Source: Clostridia bacterium (GTDB lineage Bacteria > Bacillota_A > Clostridia > Oscillospirales > Acutalibacteraceae). Taken from it: DNA of 5,411 nucleotides. The DNA is taken from contig JAFXNY010000072.1 in assembly GCA_017529165.1 (NCBI GenBank), positions 1 through 5,411 of the forward strand. The letters run 5' to 3'. Positions 5,214 through 5,411 of the stretch are shown piece by piece; positions within the stretch are counted from its first letter, which is position 1, and the number at the start of each line of letters is the position of its first letter. A program made the translations under genes and the position numbers. The notes beneath the pieces are model-generated. The model saw nothing but the letters and a program-made list of their open reading frames with translations, did not search any database and was not told where the DNA came from.

Positions 5214-5411
5214 ATGTGGGAAATTAGTGTAAGCTCACAAGCGCAAACCTTTATGTATGCGCTGTTATTAGGTGCAATTCTTTGCTTTATCTACGATATT
5301 ATAAGAGCCACAAGAGTTTTGGGCGCAGATTCTTTTGTTGCCGTGTTTATAGGTGATGTTTTCTTTTGGCTTGTAAGTGCCGTGGCGGTTTTTATTTTCC
5401 TTGTTGCAACA
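5214..5411 (+). CDS. yabQ: Spore cortex biosynthesis protein YabQ, 3' partial
   Basis: The frame stays open to the right edge and gives the first 66 residues, starting MWEISVSSQAQTFMYALLLG. Two hydrophobic segments are visible, at about 10-29 and 46-66, separated by the short polar stretch DIIRATRVLGAD. A membrane protein with an AxLCFIYDIIR motif after helix 1 and a GDVFFWL motif in helix 2 is the YabQ pattern. Family role: an integral membrane protein required for spore cortex formation in B. subtilis, located at the forespore envelope. The start ATG is 1 nt after the yabP stop codon. No clear Shine-Dalgarno sequence precedes it, which suggests translation coupled to yabP. The family assignment rests on the N-terminal half and on the position after yabP; divIC would be the expected next gene. 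Confidence 0.88.
   Translation, partial: MWEISVSSQAQTFMYALLLGAILCFIYDIIRATRVLGADSFVAVFIGDVFFWLVSAVAVFIFLVAT

Noticed and set aside
5209..5232. ATG at 5209 as the yabQ start
   Set aside because: That frame reaches a stop codon after seven codons. ATG at 5214 opens the frame with YabQ features.

Overview
The window looks like a chromosomal fragment from a spore-forming, low-to-moderate GC member of the Clostridia, possibly Oscillospirales/Ruminococcaceae; the rank below class is a guess. The evidence is the set of genes: a HemZ-type radical SAM enzyme, a SpoVB/YabM/MurJ-type flippase, HU, RqcP (YabO), YabP and YabQ. The last three form a block that is also conserved in Bacillus. Strong AGGAGG-type ribosome binding sites and A/T-rich promoters fit the same group. 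All genes lie on the plus strand and coding density is high. I see no mobile element, CRISPR array, tRNA or rRNA.

Region 1 (1-4160) is one tightly packed transcription unit of four genes: hemZ (5' end cut off), a small coiled-coil/zinc-ribbon protein, an MTA/SAH-nucleosidase-family enzyme, and a large multi-spanning lipid-linked precursor flippase. The gaps are 2 nt and 5 nt, followed by an 8-nt overlap. A radical SAM enzyme and a nucleosidase able to clear 5'-deoxyadenosine may be functionally linked. The unit probably ends at a weak A/T-rich terminator at about 4168-4195.

Region 2 (4161-4650) is a self-contained HU gene. It has an extended -10 promoter with T-tracts around it, an RNA leader of about 80 nt that can fold into two consecutive hairpins with competing alternative pairings, a strong ribosome binding site, the 90-residue HU protein, and a very strong GC-rich terminator.

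Region 3 (4654-5411) is rqcP-yabP-yabQ, with yabQ running off the right edge. It joins ribosome-associated quality control (RqcP) to two spore-envelope genes. Two expression features stand out. rqcP starts only 5 nt after the HU terminator T-tract and has no visible Shine-Dalgarno sequence. The likely yabP ribosome binding site lies inside a 10-bp inverted repeat. Compared with the Bacillus order yabM-mazG(yabN)-yabO-yabP-yabQ-divIC, the mazG position is empty here and HU sits between the flippase and rqcP.

I found no convincing new multi-gene system. The most interesting points are the regulatory RNA structures and the radical SAM/nucleosidase pairing.
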